Origin: Mesorhabditis belari
Taxonomy: Eukaryota; Nematoda; Chromadorea; Rhabditida; Rhabditidae
Length of the DNA stretch: 64,000 nt
Assembly (NCBI GenBank): GCA_958450365.1
Contig: CAUEEP010000755.1
Location: 1,199,501 to 1,263,500 of the forward strand
Reading direction: 5' to 3'
Each line of letters opens with the position of its first letter. Position 1 is the first letter of the stretch. The notes beneath the pieces are model-generated. The model did no database searches. It saw nothing but the letters and a program-made list of their open reading frames with translations, and had not been told where the DNA came from. Position numbers and translations under genes: made by a program. Below are positions 35,656 through 46,300 of this stretch, piece after piece.

Positions 35656-36128
35656 TATATGTTGTGTCCGATTTAGATTTCCGTCCGATTTAGATTCAAT
35701 CTAAATCGGACGCCCGATTAAGATTGAACTTATCGCGGACGTCCGATTTAGATTACAGTCTATATCGGACGTCCGATTTAGATTCAATCTAAATCTTATA
35801 TGGATTGAACAATAATATAAACATGCTTAATATATGTTCTTAAGCGTTTTCTGTAGTTTTCTGCATTTTTCAAAGGTCTTTTATTGATTACAGTCTATAT
35901 CGGACGTCCGATACAGATCGAACAATAATAAACGTGCTTAACATATGTTCTTTGAAAATTTCTTTGAAAAGCGCAGAAAATTGCAAAAAAAACGCTTAAG
36001 AACATATATTAAGCACGTTTATTATTGTTCGATCTGTATCGGACGTCCGATATAGACTGTAATCTAAATCGGACGTCCGCGATAAGTTCAATCTAAATCG
36101 GACGGAAATCTAAATCGGACACAACATA
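35656..36128. mobile_element. Foldback MITE, about 470 bp, GGACGTCCGA-rich
   Basis: Inverted arms from TATATGTTGTGTCCGATTTA to the complementary end. Several inner palindromes (ATCTAAATCGGACGTCCGAT type) add further pairing. A related end is found on the 33550-33845 element. No open frame. Confidence 0.85.
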
Positions 36129-36129
36129 T

Positions 36130-36360
36130 ATAGATATTCGAAAAAGTTTTATTTTTTAAATCTTTGTACCCCTTTTTCTTTGTAATTTTTCTCATTTTAC
36201 TTCTTTTTTGTGTGAAATTACGGTCAAATTAAGCGATTTTTATCAAAAAATTTTCTAAATCGAATAAACTTTATTCGTTTGTCAATATGAAAAAAGAAAA
36301 AAGGATAAAATTTGAAAATTTTGGATCAAATAAGTAGCAATTAAGAGATTTAAGGGGAAT
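36130..36360. repeat. Dispersed AT-rich repeat, copy at 39420-39570
   Basis: The block TTTAAATCTTTGTACCC to AATAAACTTTATTCGTTTGT is nearly repeated at 39435-39567. Confidence 0.75.
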
Positions 36361-37013
36361 TGATTCTCGGTCCGCATTGTTTCACTGATTCACTGACAAT
36401 CTTCGAGTGGCAAGATTCCATGGGCTCAATGGGTTAGGATTGGACAAAGATTTGGCAAAGAATGGTAGTAGAACAAAGGGAATAGTAAGACAGTCAAGCC
36501 AAAGCCAAACGACAGCTTGATCTGGTTTAGCTTTGCCTCTGGCTTGGCTTAGCCTGGCTAGTCATAGTTTTTCCCTTCTAGGAGCAACCCTATCTTTAAG
36601 CCATTCAAATTTTGTTTACAATTTCACTTTCATAGAAATTTAGTGCTAAAGTCGATTTCAAAGCTTTTTCAAAGTTGTAAAATCAAAAAAAGGCTCAGGA
36701 TTAAAGCATTTCATTAATTAGTTGACTGTTTCAAAGTTTCAAATCAAAGGGAAAAACTATGACTTGTTGTTCCTAGACGGGAAAAACAATGATTAGCCAG
36801 GTCAAACTAAGCCAAAGCCAAAGCTTTTTCGAGCGGCAAGATTCCATGGGTTCAATGGGTTAGGATTAGACAAAGAGTTGGCAAAGAATGATAGTAGAAC
36901 AAAGGTAATAGTAAGACAGTCAAGCCAAAGCCAAACGACAGCTTGATCTGGTTTGCGTCAAAAAAGGATCGATAAGGCAAAAAGTGAATAAGAAAAAAAG
37001 CACATTTACTTAC

Positions 37014-38375
37014 AGTAATCTGTAGTGTCTTTAGATAATGAAAAAACAAAGAAATTGAATCACTTTCTCCTCGAGAAACTCGACGCTCCATCACCGCCGA
37101 TAAGCATCGAATAAGGATAGAGACGATCCATGAAGAGCTCGCTGTTTGTCACTTAAAAATTACATGATTTTAGACCCTAAATGATGTATTTTCTGACTAA
37201 AAATTGGAAACACACCCTTTCTGGTGCAGTAAAAATCTTCTTTTTTTTTGCTGAAAGAGAAGAAAGAAGTGCAACAGAAAGGTTATCAGACATTTGAAAG
37301 ACATCAGACATCAGACACGCTCCTTCTTGCCATTCGCAATCTAACTTTGAGCTCAAATATCTTGGTGTTGAGCTGTTGAATTGATGAATTATTTGTATCA
37401 TTAGATTCGCCAAGTCTTTTTCTATCGATTGGTATAGAAACTGTTTAAATTGAAACACCTCAACACAAAGAAATTTGAGTTCAAAGTTGGATTGATAATG
37501 GAAAAGGGGCGAGGCATTTTAACTTTCCCTTTTTCGGCTCGTTTTCCATTGGCAATCTAAATTTGAGCTCAAATATCTTGGTGTTTAGCCGTCCAATTTC
37601 TAAATGATTTATATCATTAGATTCGCCAGGTCTTTCTCTATCGATTGGTATAAAAACTGTTTAAATTGAACGGCTCAACACAAAGATATTTGAGCTTAAA
37701 GTTTGCCAATGGGAAAAGGGGGGCGCGTATTAAATGTTCGACAATTTAACAGAAAAGGTGAATGAGCATATAGGAATGTGTCTTGAGCACAAAGTAAAGT
37801 GATTGGTATTTTTTATACCAATACAATATCTTGATTTATAGATATAAAACTAATAAACTGAATATCTTTCAAACTCCCTGAAATACTTTTACTTTTAAAA
37901 AGATATACAGCTAATAAACTGAATATCTTTCAAACTCTTTGAAATACTTTTACAATCTTCAGTTTTGCTAGCTAAATACTTGGGGTAGGCTAATTTCCGC
38001 CATTTTATTCGGGCAACAGGGCCATTTGCGCAACTGGATCGTTTGCGCAACTTGCCATAACTTTCTTCTAAGTCAGCCAATCTTTCTGTTCTTTGTGTCA
38101 TTTTGTAGATCTCAATAAGTGTAACAAAATGACATCAAAATCATAAAGATTGGCTGATTTAGAAGAAAGTTATGGCGAGTTGCGCAAAAGAACTAGTTCT
38201 GCAAAAAATTTGGCGCAAAGCCAATCCCAGTAGCCAATCAGTAGCAAAATTTCAAACTCTTTATCATTTTAACTATTGAAATGAAATAGAATGAAATGAA
38301 TATTCAATTAACAAACTTACCTTGTATAAAAATCAAAAATAGCAGTAAGAATATAGTGAAAAGTTGAGAAATCAT
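37014..38375 (-). CDS. Possible small secreted protein, 3' end unresolved
   Basis: Two well-formed exons on the minus strand: 38375-38321 encodes a signal peptide (MISQLFTIFLLLFLIFIQ) and ends in GTAAGT; 37141-37014 follows an AAACAG acceptor in phase and reads ASSSWIVSILIRCLSAVMER, RVSRGESDSISLFFHYLKTL, ending at another GTAAGT. Together this is 61 codons without stop. I found no convincing next exon before the acetyltransferase gene; the region below is filled with transposons, which may have destroyed or separated it. If the second donor is not used, the frame stops at 36852 after crossing repeat sequence. The intron between the exons holds two repeat elements. Family unknown. Confidence 0.4.
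37200..37725. repeat. Foldback repeat units (CAATCTAACTTTGAGCTCAA family)
   Basis: Two palindromic units of about 180 bp (AATCTAACTTTGAGCTCAAA ... CTCAACACAAAGAAATTTGA), preceded by a CCAGAAAG-type inverted repeat at 37200-37285. The same family recurs three times at 61660-62320. Confidence 0.8.
37985..38225. mobile_element. Foldback MITE, about 240 bp
   Basis: Arms GTTTGCGCAACTTGCCATAA and AGTCAGCCAATCTTT recur inverted as AAAGATTGGCTGATTTAGAA and GTTATGGCGAGTTGCGCAAA, around a central TCATTTTGTAG / CAAAATGACA pair. Confidence 0.8.
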
Positions 38376-38980
38376 CGATTTTCGTTAAAAGAAAACAGAA
38401 AAATAAATAATAAATCGTCGAAAAAGAGTTTCGAAAAGGTTGAAAAGGCTGAAAGATCTCAAATTGTTCGATAACAAATCAAAAGAAACAAAAAAAGACA
38501 CCAAATTTTCGTTTCTCCGAAATGGTAAACGATTTGGCAAACGTTAATTGCTAATTTTAAGTTACCCCAAAAATTCCATAGATAAGAGCGGTTTAATTTT
38601 TGCCAAAATTTTTTTAAATATTTTAATTTATTATAAAACCAAACAACAACAACAACAACAACAAAAGTAACAATAATTTAACAATAATATTTTCAATTTC
38701 TATATCGTCATCATCGTTTTGCAAAGAAATATTGTTTGCGTGCTTGGCACTCTTCACTCAAGACATGTTATTTCTTGTTTTGAGGTATCTGATCTCACTT
38801 GAACTAAAAAAGCACTTTATTCAATAGCCGACTGACTCGGAATCTTTGGGCTCTCACTTGAGCAACTTTCAAACAAGATCGACAATTGAATTAAAAGTGA
38901 CAATTGTGACAAGTGACAATAAAAACAGAAACAATTTCGTCTTAATTAGGACACAACTTTCACACAATGAGAGGAAAGCA
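38376..38980. other. Intergenic, no gene seen
   Basis: AT-rich; contains an AAC trinucleotide run at about 38641-38668. Confidence 0.5.
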
Positions 38981-39009
38981 GTAAAAAAAAGAAAGATAAC
39001 AAAAAAACA

Positions 39010-39292
39010 AATGAACAACAATTGCTTGCAACAGCAACAGCAGCAACAGTTGCAACAGTTGCAGCAGCAGCAACAGTTGCAACAGCAGCAACAGTTGCAA
39101 CAGCAGCAACAGTTGCAACAGCAGCAACAGTTGCAACAGCAGCAACAGTTGCAACAGCAGCAACAGTTGCAACAGCAGCAACAGTTGCAACAGCAGCAAC
39201 AGTTGCAACAGCAGCAACAGTTGCAACAGCAGCAACAGTTGCAACAGCAGCAACAGTTGCAACAGCAGCAACAGTTGCAACAGTCTTTAGCA
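39010..39292. repeat. 18-bp CAG-rich minisatellite (GTTGCAACAGCAGCAACA)
   Basis: About 14 nearly perfect copies of an 18-bp unit. All frames stay open (poly-Gln/Leu, poly-Val/Ala and so on), so openness is no evidence for coding. The flanks recur at 39590-39785 with the array reduced to about one unit. Confidence 0.95.
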
Positions 39293-39589
39293 CAAGATAC
39301 TCAGCTAACAAGCTAGAAAACAATAAATGATTTGGGGCGCGAAAAAGGAATAAAGGCGCACCGATTTCCTCAATACTTTCCCAATTTTAGGCTGTCAGAG
39401 TTAGATAACTTTTAGTGGATATTCGCCACATTATCTTTTAAATCTTTGTACCCATTTTTCTATGTAATTTTTCTCATTTTACTTCTTTTTCTGTGAAATT
39501 AGGCTCAAATTAAGCGGTTTTTATCAAAAAATTTCTAAATCGAATAAACTTTATTCGTTTGTCGAATCGAATAAACTTTATTCGTTTTA

Positions 39590-39785
39590 AAAAGAAAGAT
39601 AACAAAAAAACAAATGAACAACAGTTGCCTTATATAGGCTTTAGCACAAGATACTCAGCTAACAAGCTAGAAAACAATAAATGATTTGGGGCGCGAAATA
39701 AAATGAAGGCGCACCGATTTCCTCAATACTTTCCCAATTTTAGGCTGTCAGAGTTAGATAACTTTTAGTGGATATTCGCCACACG
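39590..39785. repeat. Array-less duplicate of the 38.98-39.43 kb locus
   Basis: AAGAAAGATAACAAAAAAAC, then TTTAGCACAAGATACTCAGC and GATTTGGGGCGCGAAA match the flanks of the CAG-rich array. A third, partial copy is at about 43040-43160. Confidence 0.85.
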
Positions 39786-40078
39786 TTTATATCCATACAG
39801 GAAAAATCGTTTTTGGAGATTTTCAACATCACATAGCGCTTTTTCAAAGCTATGTATGATAGTGTCAGAAGAGATGGAAAAAAAAAACTTTTGCTGACCA
39901 AAAATGCTGCTTTTTGGTAGCTCATTCTTTTTCTGATTCCGCTTTTTGTATAATTTGCATTGGCTTCGTTTACCATCCATTTTTTCCCCATTAATATCCA
40001 TAACAAAATTTCAGAAAAAGGTATTTTTTTTTTTTAGCGAAAACCGCTCTTATCTATTGGAAATTTAGGGTAAAGGCC

Positions 40079-40126
40079 AGATGGCCGACCGGTTAGAAAT
40101 CTTGTCTTTTAAGCGGAAGGTTGTTT
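40079..40126 (+). other. Truncated tRNA-like repeat
   Basis: AGATGGCCGACCGGTTAGAA matches the longer tRNA-like copy at 40850-40925 and breaks off before the B box. Confidence 0.5.
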
Positions 40127-40225
40127 ATTGTTTAATTTTAATTGTTTTAATTGTTTTATTGAAAAGCTTGATATAAATAGTCAAAGATTTAGCCTTAGAA
40201 ACTAAACTTTATAAAATTAATTTTA

Positions 40226-40737
40226 TTGGGTTGATGCATAATTATCCGGACTTCTTTTATAAATGATTTTATTTAACAAAAAAATAACATAAATAGTTAG
40301 AAAAATATGTTTAATTGATTATTCTGGAGCATATTCACCGCCTACATCAATAACTGATTGCCATTTGCTTGGAAGACGATCGATTCCACGAGCGAAGAAT
40401 AAACGATCTTTGGAGGCAATCCACGCTTTAACATCGTCTATCAAGTCATCCAAATCGTTGTAGATCTTATTTGTTTGCCAATTTTTGAGCGATCGATTGA
40501 CGTGGTAGTCCGTTGGGGCTTCTCCAGTTCTTTGAGATCGCGAAACGACTCTGCGGCAGACCATCCCTTTTCGAAGTGGTAGAGCATGATATGGCGAAGA
40601 TGGATATGATTGTCGACACGCATTTTGTTCACTAAAGAATAACGAATATTTAAAAAAAAGAAATAGACAAAAAGCTTTCAAAACAAAAAAGATACAAGCA
40701 CGCAAAAAGAAGTCCGGATAATTATGCATCAACCCAA
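40226..40737 (-). mobile_element. Internally deleted mariner, 512 bp
   Basis: Ends TTGGGTTGATGCATAATTAT / complement of about 35 bp, flanked by TA at 40224-40225 and 40738-40739. On the minus strand it keeps the N-terminal transposase part (HLRHIMLYHFEKGWSAAESF) and the C-terminal part (DLIDDVKAWIASKDRLFFA, RLPSKWQSVIDVGGEYAPE). The DDD core between them is deleted (junction near 40490-40530). Non-autonomous. Confidence 0.9.
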
Positions 40738-40849
40738 TATAAAATATAAAATCTATTGATTTTTATCAATTTCTTTAAAGATTATTAAAGAAAGCTTTTG
40801 AAAAGTTTCAATTTTCCAATAAAAACTTTAAGCTTTAAGCATTAAAGCG

Positions 40850-40925
40850 CCAGATGGCCGACCGGTTAGAAGTCTTGTCTTTTAAGCGGAAGGTCGAGGG
40901 TTCAATCACGCTGGCAAGACCAAAA
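40850..40925 (+). other. tRNA-like repeat (pseudo-tRNA)
   Basis: GCCAGATGGCCGACCGGTTA to GGGTTCAATC with a matching GCTGGC 3' end, but the stems are partly unpaired. Two copies (see 40079) favour a tRNA-derived repeat. Confidence 0.5.
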
Positions 40926-41224
40926 AATCTTTCTTTTTCCCACCAAGTGGGTTTTTTTCTTTCACAACATTTGGGTAATAGGGATAATAGGGGTGACGGC
41001 CGCAGTGCCATAAAAATTGTGTATTTAGACCGTTATGTCTTATTATATGTATCCTTTGTTTGTATCACATTATTGGCTTTCAATAAATGTATTTTTTTTC
41101 TTTTTTTTAAAAGATTTTCAAAAACGATAAAGTTTTATACAAATTGAAAACGAAATTTTCATTTAAAACTTAAGATTTTTGATTATTTTTATACGAAAAA
41201 TTGATATTTAAAAGTGTTTTGAGC

Positions 41225-41510
41225 AAAATATTATTTGTTTTTTTCGTTTTTTTCGTTTTTTTCGTTTTTTTCGTTTTTTTCGTCAAAATTTCAAAAGATA
41301 GTTAATATTTTTCAAAACAATCATTCAATTTTTATCATTTTTCTCAATTTTTCCACGAATTTTGGCTGAAAAAAGGAAGTTAAATAAAGAAAAGTGAAAA
41401 ACATTATCGTTTTATCGTTCGTTATCGTTTTATTCGTTTTATTCGTTTTATTCGTTTTATTCGTTTTATTCGTTTTATTCGTTTTATCGTTCGTTATCGT
41501 TTTATTCAAA
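41225..41510. repeat. TTTTTTCG and TTTTATTCG tandem repeats
   Basis: A cluster of TTTTTTTCG units (about 41238-41283) and a cluster of TTTTATTCG units (about 41418-41490), with GTTATCGTTTTATTCG at both ends of the second. Confidence 0.85.
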
Positions 41511-41522
41511 ACTACACTGAAT

Positions 41523-42060
41523 TGTGCAGAAAAGTAGCTCTTTTTTTGTGAAATCTTATTTGATTCTTTGATTTTGAATATCTCTTTTCGATCTCGGCCG
41601 TACTTCAATGCGATGGCACTCAACAGAGACGAGTGACCAACATGAGATTCCTGCAAGCGGTGATCGACCAAGAGTGCGAGCTGAAGTGTCCAGGTGGGAC
41701 AAGGAAAGCTAGGGTCACCGGTCAACTCGTCTACGTTCCAAACTATGGAAATCGATGGCTCACTGGAGACGCGACGATGAAGGAGCGATCAATGTGGGAC
41801 GAGATGAAGGAGTGACCAATGTGGGACGAGTTGAAGGAGTGATCAATGTGGGATGGGATCAAGGAGTTCGCGGGGGTGACGGATCATCTTCCCATCCTTC
41901 TAAGTTTTATTGCCGTAATGCTTCTCTTGCCCAAGTTTCTCAAATTTGTTTTTAGATTGTTTTTTAGGCTTTTTGTGCGCCGGAGTGTGCAGAAAAGTAG
42001 CTCTTTTCTGTGAAATCTTATTTGATGCTTTGATTTTGAATATCTCTGATTCTCTTGTCC
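41523..42060. other. Duplicated 60-bp segment around a 30-bp tandem repeat
   Basis: GTGCAGAAAAGTAGCTC... recurs at about 41525-41585 and 41985-42045. Between them is a three-copy repeat (GGAGTGACCAATGTGGGACG type, about 41778-41870). An open frame at 41633-41815 has no supported splice sites or homology I recognise, so no gene is called. Confidence 0.5.
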
Positions 42061-42172
42061 TTCCTCTAAAGATCTCTAAAGATCTCACTTTCTATGCTTT
42101 TCCTTTGACTTTTGAAACACTGAATAAACGATTGATTTATTGTATTTTCTCGCTAGATTAGTGATTTTGCTA

Positions 42173-42716
42173 TTAGGGTGGTGCAAAAGAAACTGCCGAT
42201 TTGACGGTAAATTTTAAAAAAAAGATGGCGTTCGATGGTGCCATGATCACAATGGAATATTTTCGCAAGATCTCGAGCAGATTGGCATGGATCGGCCTGA
42301 ATAACGTCCCTCAGCTTGGCTTCGTTCACGACTTCTGGCCTCGAACCGTGCTCATAATCTTCCAAAGTCTGGTCTCCCTCTCGGAATCGTTGAAGTCAAG
42401 TCTGACACTGCCTGAGAGACAAACTGCCATCTCCGAAAGCAGCACAGAGAACGATGTGATTCGGCAGCAGACTTTCCAGAATTTTGAAGTTAAACAGTAA
42501 TGCTGCTCGTAGCACAAACTTTTGCTCGACCATGATCTGAATAAAAAATATAAGCATTTAAAAATAAAATAAACAACAACCAAAAAATTCAAATGTCGAA
42601 ATAAATAGCAAACAAATATGCGAACAAAACATAAAAAAAATAATGCCGTTAGCATCGCTCGTTTCTGATAAATGAGAGCTGATACCCATCAGCAGTTTCT
42701 TTTGCCCCCACCCTAA
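42173..42716 (-). mobile_element. Deleted mariner, GGGTGGTGCAAAAG ends
   Basis: Ends TTAGGGTGGTGCAAAAGAAA / complement with TA flanks. The minus strand keeps a mariner N-terminal piece (KLRDVIQADPCQSARDLAKI, FHCDHGTIERHL) without a catalytic core. Non-autonomous. Confidence 0.8.
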
Positions 42717-43162
42717 TAGATTCGAAATAAAATATCAAAATAATGATTGTCCCTTTCGTTTCCTCTCTCACGCATTGGACAATAATAAGAAAAAGATGTA
42801 AAAGTCGAAAATTTTATTTAATAAAATACCAGCAGAAAGCAGCAGTTGCTTCGGAAATTGTAAAAATGTAAACCTGAAACGAATTTCCTGTGTTGGAAAG
42901 CCGCACCTCGTAAATTTCAGCTAAAATGCAAATTGCCTCACGAACACACAACTCGGGTTCGATCCCCGCCAGTGGCCATCTACTTTTTGCAAAAATCTTT
43001 TTAAAAGGCACAACTACATGAGATTTCAATAGACACGTGTACAAAACAATAAATGATTTGGGGCGCGAAATAGAATGAAGGCGCACCGATTTCCTCAATA
43101 TTTCTCCAATTTTTAGGCTGCCAGAGTTGGGTAACTTTTTAGTGGCTATTCGCCACAATGTT

Positions 43163-43337
43163 TATATACCGTATTTATTCTAATAGAAACGCAATCTCTA
43201 TTAGAAATAATAACTATGGATATTCAGCTTAGTAGGCCGAATATCCCGAGTTTTCAGCCTTTAAGGATATGTAAGGCGTTTCCTGAAAAAGGATTGCATT
43301 CTTTATCATTTGTCTTGCATCAGCAGTGGCATCAGCA
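43163..43337. repeat. 175-bp repeat, copy 1
   Basis: TACCGTATTTATTCTAATAG... to TTGCATCAGCAGTGGC, repeated in the same direction at 43680-43850 with few changes. Confidence 0.85.
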
Positions 43338-43429
43338 GTGGCAAATTTCCCTTGCAATCAAGTACTAAGCTTCTATTGGGTCAAACTTGTCAATTAGATT
43401 AAGTATTTTGCTATTTATTTTGGATCTAC

Positions 43430-43556
43430 AGTGGCGGACAATTAAATAGAACCGATGCTCGATTTGAATTTGAATGAATGGGTGTGAAAATAATGGAAAA
43501 TTCGTGGAAATGGATTTCTTTGTGCAAATGGAGCATCGGTTCTATTTAATTGTCTA
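43430..43556. mobile_element. Small MITE, about 127 bp
   Basis: Inverted arms GACAATTAAATAGAACCGAT and complement around about 65 bp. Confidence 0.75.
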
Positions 43557-43679
43557 GATATCTTTGGAATAGGTTTCTTTATCACTTACCAATCATCCCA
43601 AATCATCTAGATTTTTTTGGAACAGATTTCTTTATCACTTACCAATCATTCCGACCACAAAAGTCGTCATTTCGCTTTG

Positions 43680-43850
43680 TATATACCGTATTTATTCTAA
43701 TAGAAACGCAATCTCTATTACAAATAATAACTATGGATATTCAGCTTAGTAGACCGAATATCCCGAGTTTTCAGCCTTTAAGGATATGTAAGGCGTTTCC
43801 TGAAAAAGAATTGCATTCTTTATCATTTGTCTTGCATCAGCAGTGGCAAT
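43680..43850. repeat. 175-bp repeat, copy 2
   Basis: Second copy of 43163-43337; it runs straight into the foldback MITE at 43858. Confidence 0.85.
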
Positions 43851-43857
43851 TTTGATA

Positions 43858-44129
43858 CCGTATTTCTTCGAATAGAAGACCGGGTAAAGAGTATCATCGC
43901 GTACTCCTGCGTAGCAGCCCTTTTTAAAATTTCTTTTCTGCATAAAAGCTTTCAATGAAGTGCTATAGGGCTGGAAAATGACTCAAAAATACCACATGAG
44001 CTAACAGATTTTTGAGCCATCTTCCAGCTCTATAGCACCATGAAAGCTTTATCAGAAAAGAAATTAAAAGGGCTGCACGCAGGAGTACGCGATGATACTT
44101 TACCCGGTCTTCTATTCGAAGAAATACGG
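43858..44129. mobile_element. Foldback MITE, CCGTATTTCTTCG ends
   Basis: Near-perfect inverted repeat of about 272 bp, flanked by TA on each side. Ends CCGTATTTCTTCGAATAGAA / complement. The end motif CCGTATTT is shared with the MITE at 47596-47813. Confidence 0.9.
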
Positions 44130-44327
44130 TATTACATTTTGAGTTAATCAAAATAACCAAAATCCAAGGGTTGGTGTTTGTTTGTTTCACAAAAACAAAA
44201 CACAAAAAATGTTTTCAACGACGATTCCCCACGACAAAAAGGACCGACAGATGTTTTTTTTTTTTTTAATGCTCAAAAGGGATGCGCGTAGTGCACGCAC
44301 AGACAGACAGAGATTATTTTTTTTATA

Positions 44328-45388
44328 TGTCGTAGCCGATTATGAATGAAATTTTTTGGCACCCCTTTAATTTATAAGGACAATCTTATATCATTTTGTA
44401 GCGAATTCAATTCTGCGTCGATTGATAAGAAATTTGTGAGTTTATTATTAGAAATTGCGGGCACTACAACGTTTCATTCAAAATCGGCGGGAATCCCATA
44501 GCCCGATTATGAATTTCAGCCGATTGATTTTCAGCCGATTATGAATGATTGGGTCCAGGGGCATCCAATCAACAAGTATTTGTTATCATTCAACCCAGAA
44601 TCATTGATAATTATGTTCAATTTTTTTAAATTAGCATGATTTGATAAAAAGAAAAAAAATTAGAGCAAAAAAAAACTATTTTTTCGAGAGAAAACTTTCA
44701 AGTCCCGTAATTTTTTTTCTTTTTATCAAATCTTGCTAATTTAAAAAATTGAACATAATTATCAATGATTCTGGGTTGAATGATAACAAATACTTGTTGA
44801 TTGGATGCCCCTGGACCCAATCATTCGATTCTGGTTGAATGATAACAAATACTTGTTGATTGGATGCCCCTGGACCCAATCATTCGATTCGGTTGAAGAA
44901 ACAAATACTTGTTGATTGGATGCCCCTGGACCCAATCATTCGATTCTGGGTTGAATGATAACAAATACTTGTTGATTGGATGCCCCTGGACCCAATCATT
45001 CGATTCTGGGTTGAATGATAACAAATACTTGTTGATTGGATGCCCCTGGACCCAATCATTCGATTCTGGTTGAATGATAACAAATACTTGTTGATTGAGC
45101 CCTGGACCCAACATTCGATTCTGGGTTGAATGATAACAATACTTGTTGATTGGATGCCCTGGACCCAATCATTCGATTCTGGTTGAATGATAACAAATAC
45201 TTGTTGATTGATGCCCCTGGACCCAATCATTCGATTCTGGGTTGAATGATAACAAATACTTGTTGATTGGATGCCCCTGGACCCAATCATTCGATTCTGG
45301 TTCAATGATAACAAATACTTGTTGATTGGATGTCCCTGGACCCACCCATTCATAATCAGCTGAAATTCATAATCGGCTACGACATATA
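44328..45388. mobile_element. Foldback element carrying a 60-bp minisatellite
   Basis: Ends TATGTCGTAGCCGATTATGA / complement. Inside are one inverted unit (about 44540-44665) and about ten head-to-tail units of about 60 bp (TGGACCCAATCATTCGATTC ... AACAAATACTTGTTGATTGG) from about 44711 to 45350. Several units have single-base deletions. The repeated peptide frames are artefacts. Confidence 0.85.
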
Positions 45389-45545
45389 TATATAGTAATG
45401 ATCTGATTTGTAAAATTATAGATCTAAATTTTAAAATAGAGATTTGATATTGTTTTGAATTCTAAACAATCAAAAAGTACTTACCAAGATTGAATAATCA
45501 GGGACTCCCCGTCTTTTGGGCGACTTTTTCCCCCAAGGTGCCAGG

Positions 45546-45631
45546 GCCGCATTAGCTCAGTTGGTAGAGCGTCAGACTTTTACGAATCGAAAGCAATCTG
45601 AATGTCAGGGGTTCGAGCCCCCTATGCGGCT
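45546..45631 (+). tRNA. tRNA-Lys(UUU) with 13-nt intron
   Basis: Same structure and 13-nt intron as the copy at 29067-29152. The 5' flank (CGTCTTTTGGG, poly-T, CCCCCAAG) resembles those of the copies at 45862, 51273 and 60832. Confidence 0.9.
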
Positions 45632-45861
45632 AATCACTTTTGTTTTTTTCAAAAAGCAATTTATTTGCTTCTTCTGGTCAATTCAAGGTTTTTGCCGTGA
45701 CTATTCCTTGACTTTGGCTTGGCCTCAACCTGGGGAATTGATTCTCGGTCCGGCCTTGTTTCACTGATTCACTGACAATTTTCGAGTGGTAAGATTCTAT
45801 GGGTTCAACAAGATTCCACTCGCCGTCTTTTGGGACCCTTTTTCCCCCAAACCAAAGCATG

Positions 45862-45948
45862 GCCGCATTAGCTCAGTTGGTAGAGCGTCACGACTTTTAC
45901 GAATCGAAAGCAATCTGAATGTCAGGGGTTCGAGCCCCCTATGCGGCT
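45862..45948 (+). tRNA. tRNA-Lys(UUU), one-base insertion in anticodon stem
   Basis: As the others but reads GTCACGACTTTT where the rest read GTCAGACTTTT. The extra C disrupts the anticodon stem, so this copy is probably non-functional. Confidence 0.7.
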
Positions 45949-46300
45949 AATTATCTTTTGGATTTTTGCAAAAACTATTTAGAATAGTAAGACTGATATA
46001 ATGAAAGCTAAAAGAGAGCTAAATGAAAGCTAAATGCTAAATGAAATCGGCTAATCACTTTTGCATTTTTCTAAAATTTCTTAAATGTTCAGAAACAGTA
46101 AACAACCCAATGAAGAACTAAACTTTCACTAAAATTTGGTAAGACTTTTCATTGTTTTTCCGTTCTGAAACAAAGTTTTCTAGTTTCCACAGAAATTCCC
46201 GTCTACGTTTTCAAAAAGCAATGTTGAACTTGTTGAATTCAAAATTCGATTAAATAAACGGCTTTCATTGTGCATTTTTTTGTGAGGTCATCACTTATAA
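45949..46300. repeat. Relic of protease intron 6 sequence
   Basis: The stretch following the tRNA (GGCTAATCACTTTTGC..., AAACAGTAAACAACCCAATG, GGCTTTCATTGTG) parallels 60420-60780, inside the sixth intron of the second protease gene. It is part of a decayed duplicate. Confidence 0.6.

Noticed and set aside
38846..39330. Poly-Gln protein frame on + and repeat frames on -
   Set aside because: An 18-bp array leaves every frame open; the array is nearly absent from the neighbouring duplicate; no gene structure.
41633..41955. Short frames around 41.7 kb
   Set aside because: Three-copy tandem repeat and duplicated flanks; no recognised domain.
42900..42980. tRNA gene near a GGTTCGATCCCCGCC box
   Set aside because: A B box is present but no A box or acceptor stem could be paired.
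44711..45350. CRISPR-like array
   Set aside because: Units are contiguous without unique spacers, and the genome is eukaryotic.
44821..45353. NKYLLSFNPESNDWVQGHPI repeat protein
   Set aside because: 60-bp tandem units inside a foldback element with frame-shifting deletions.
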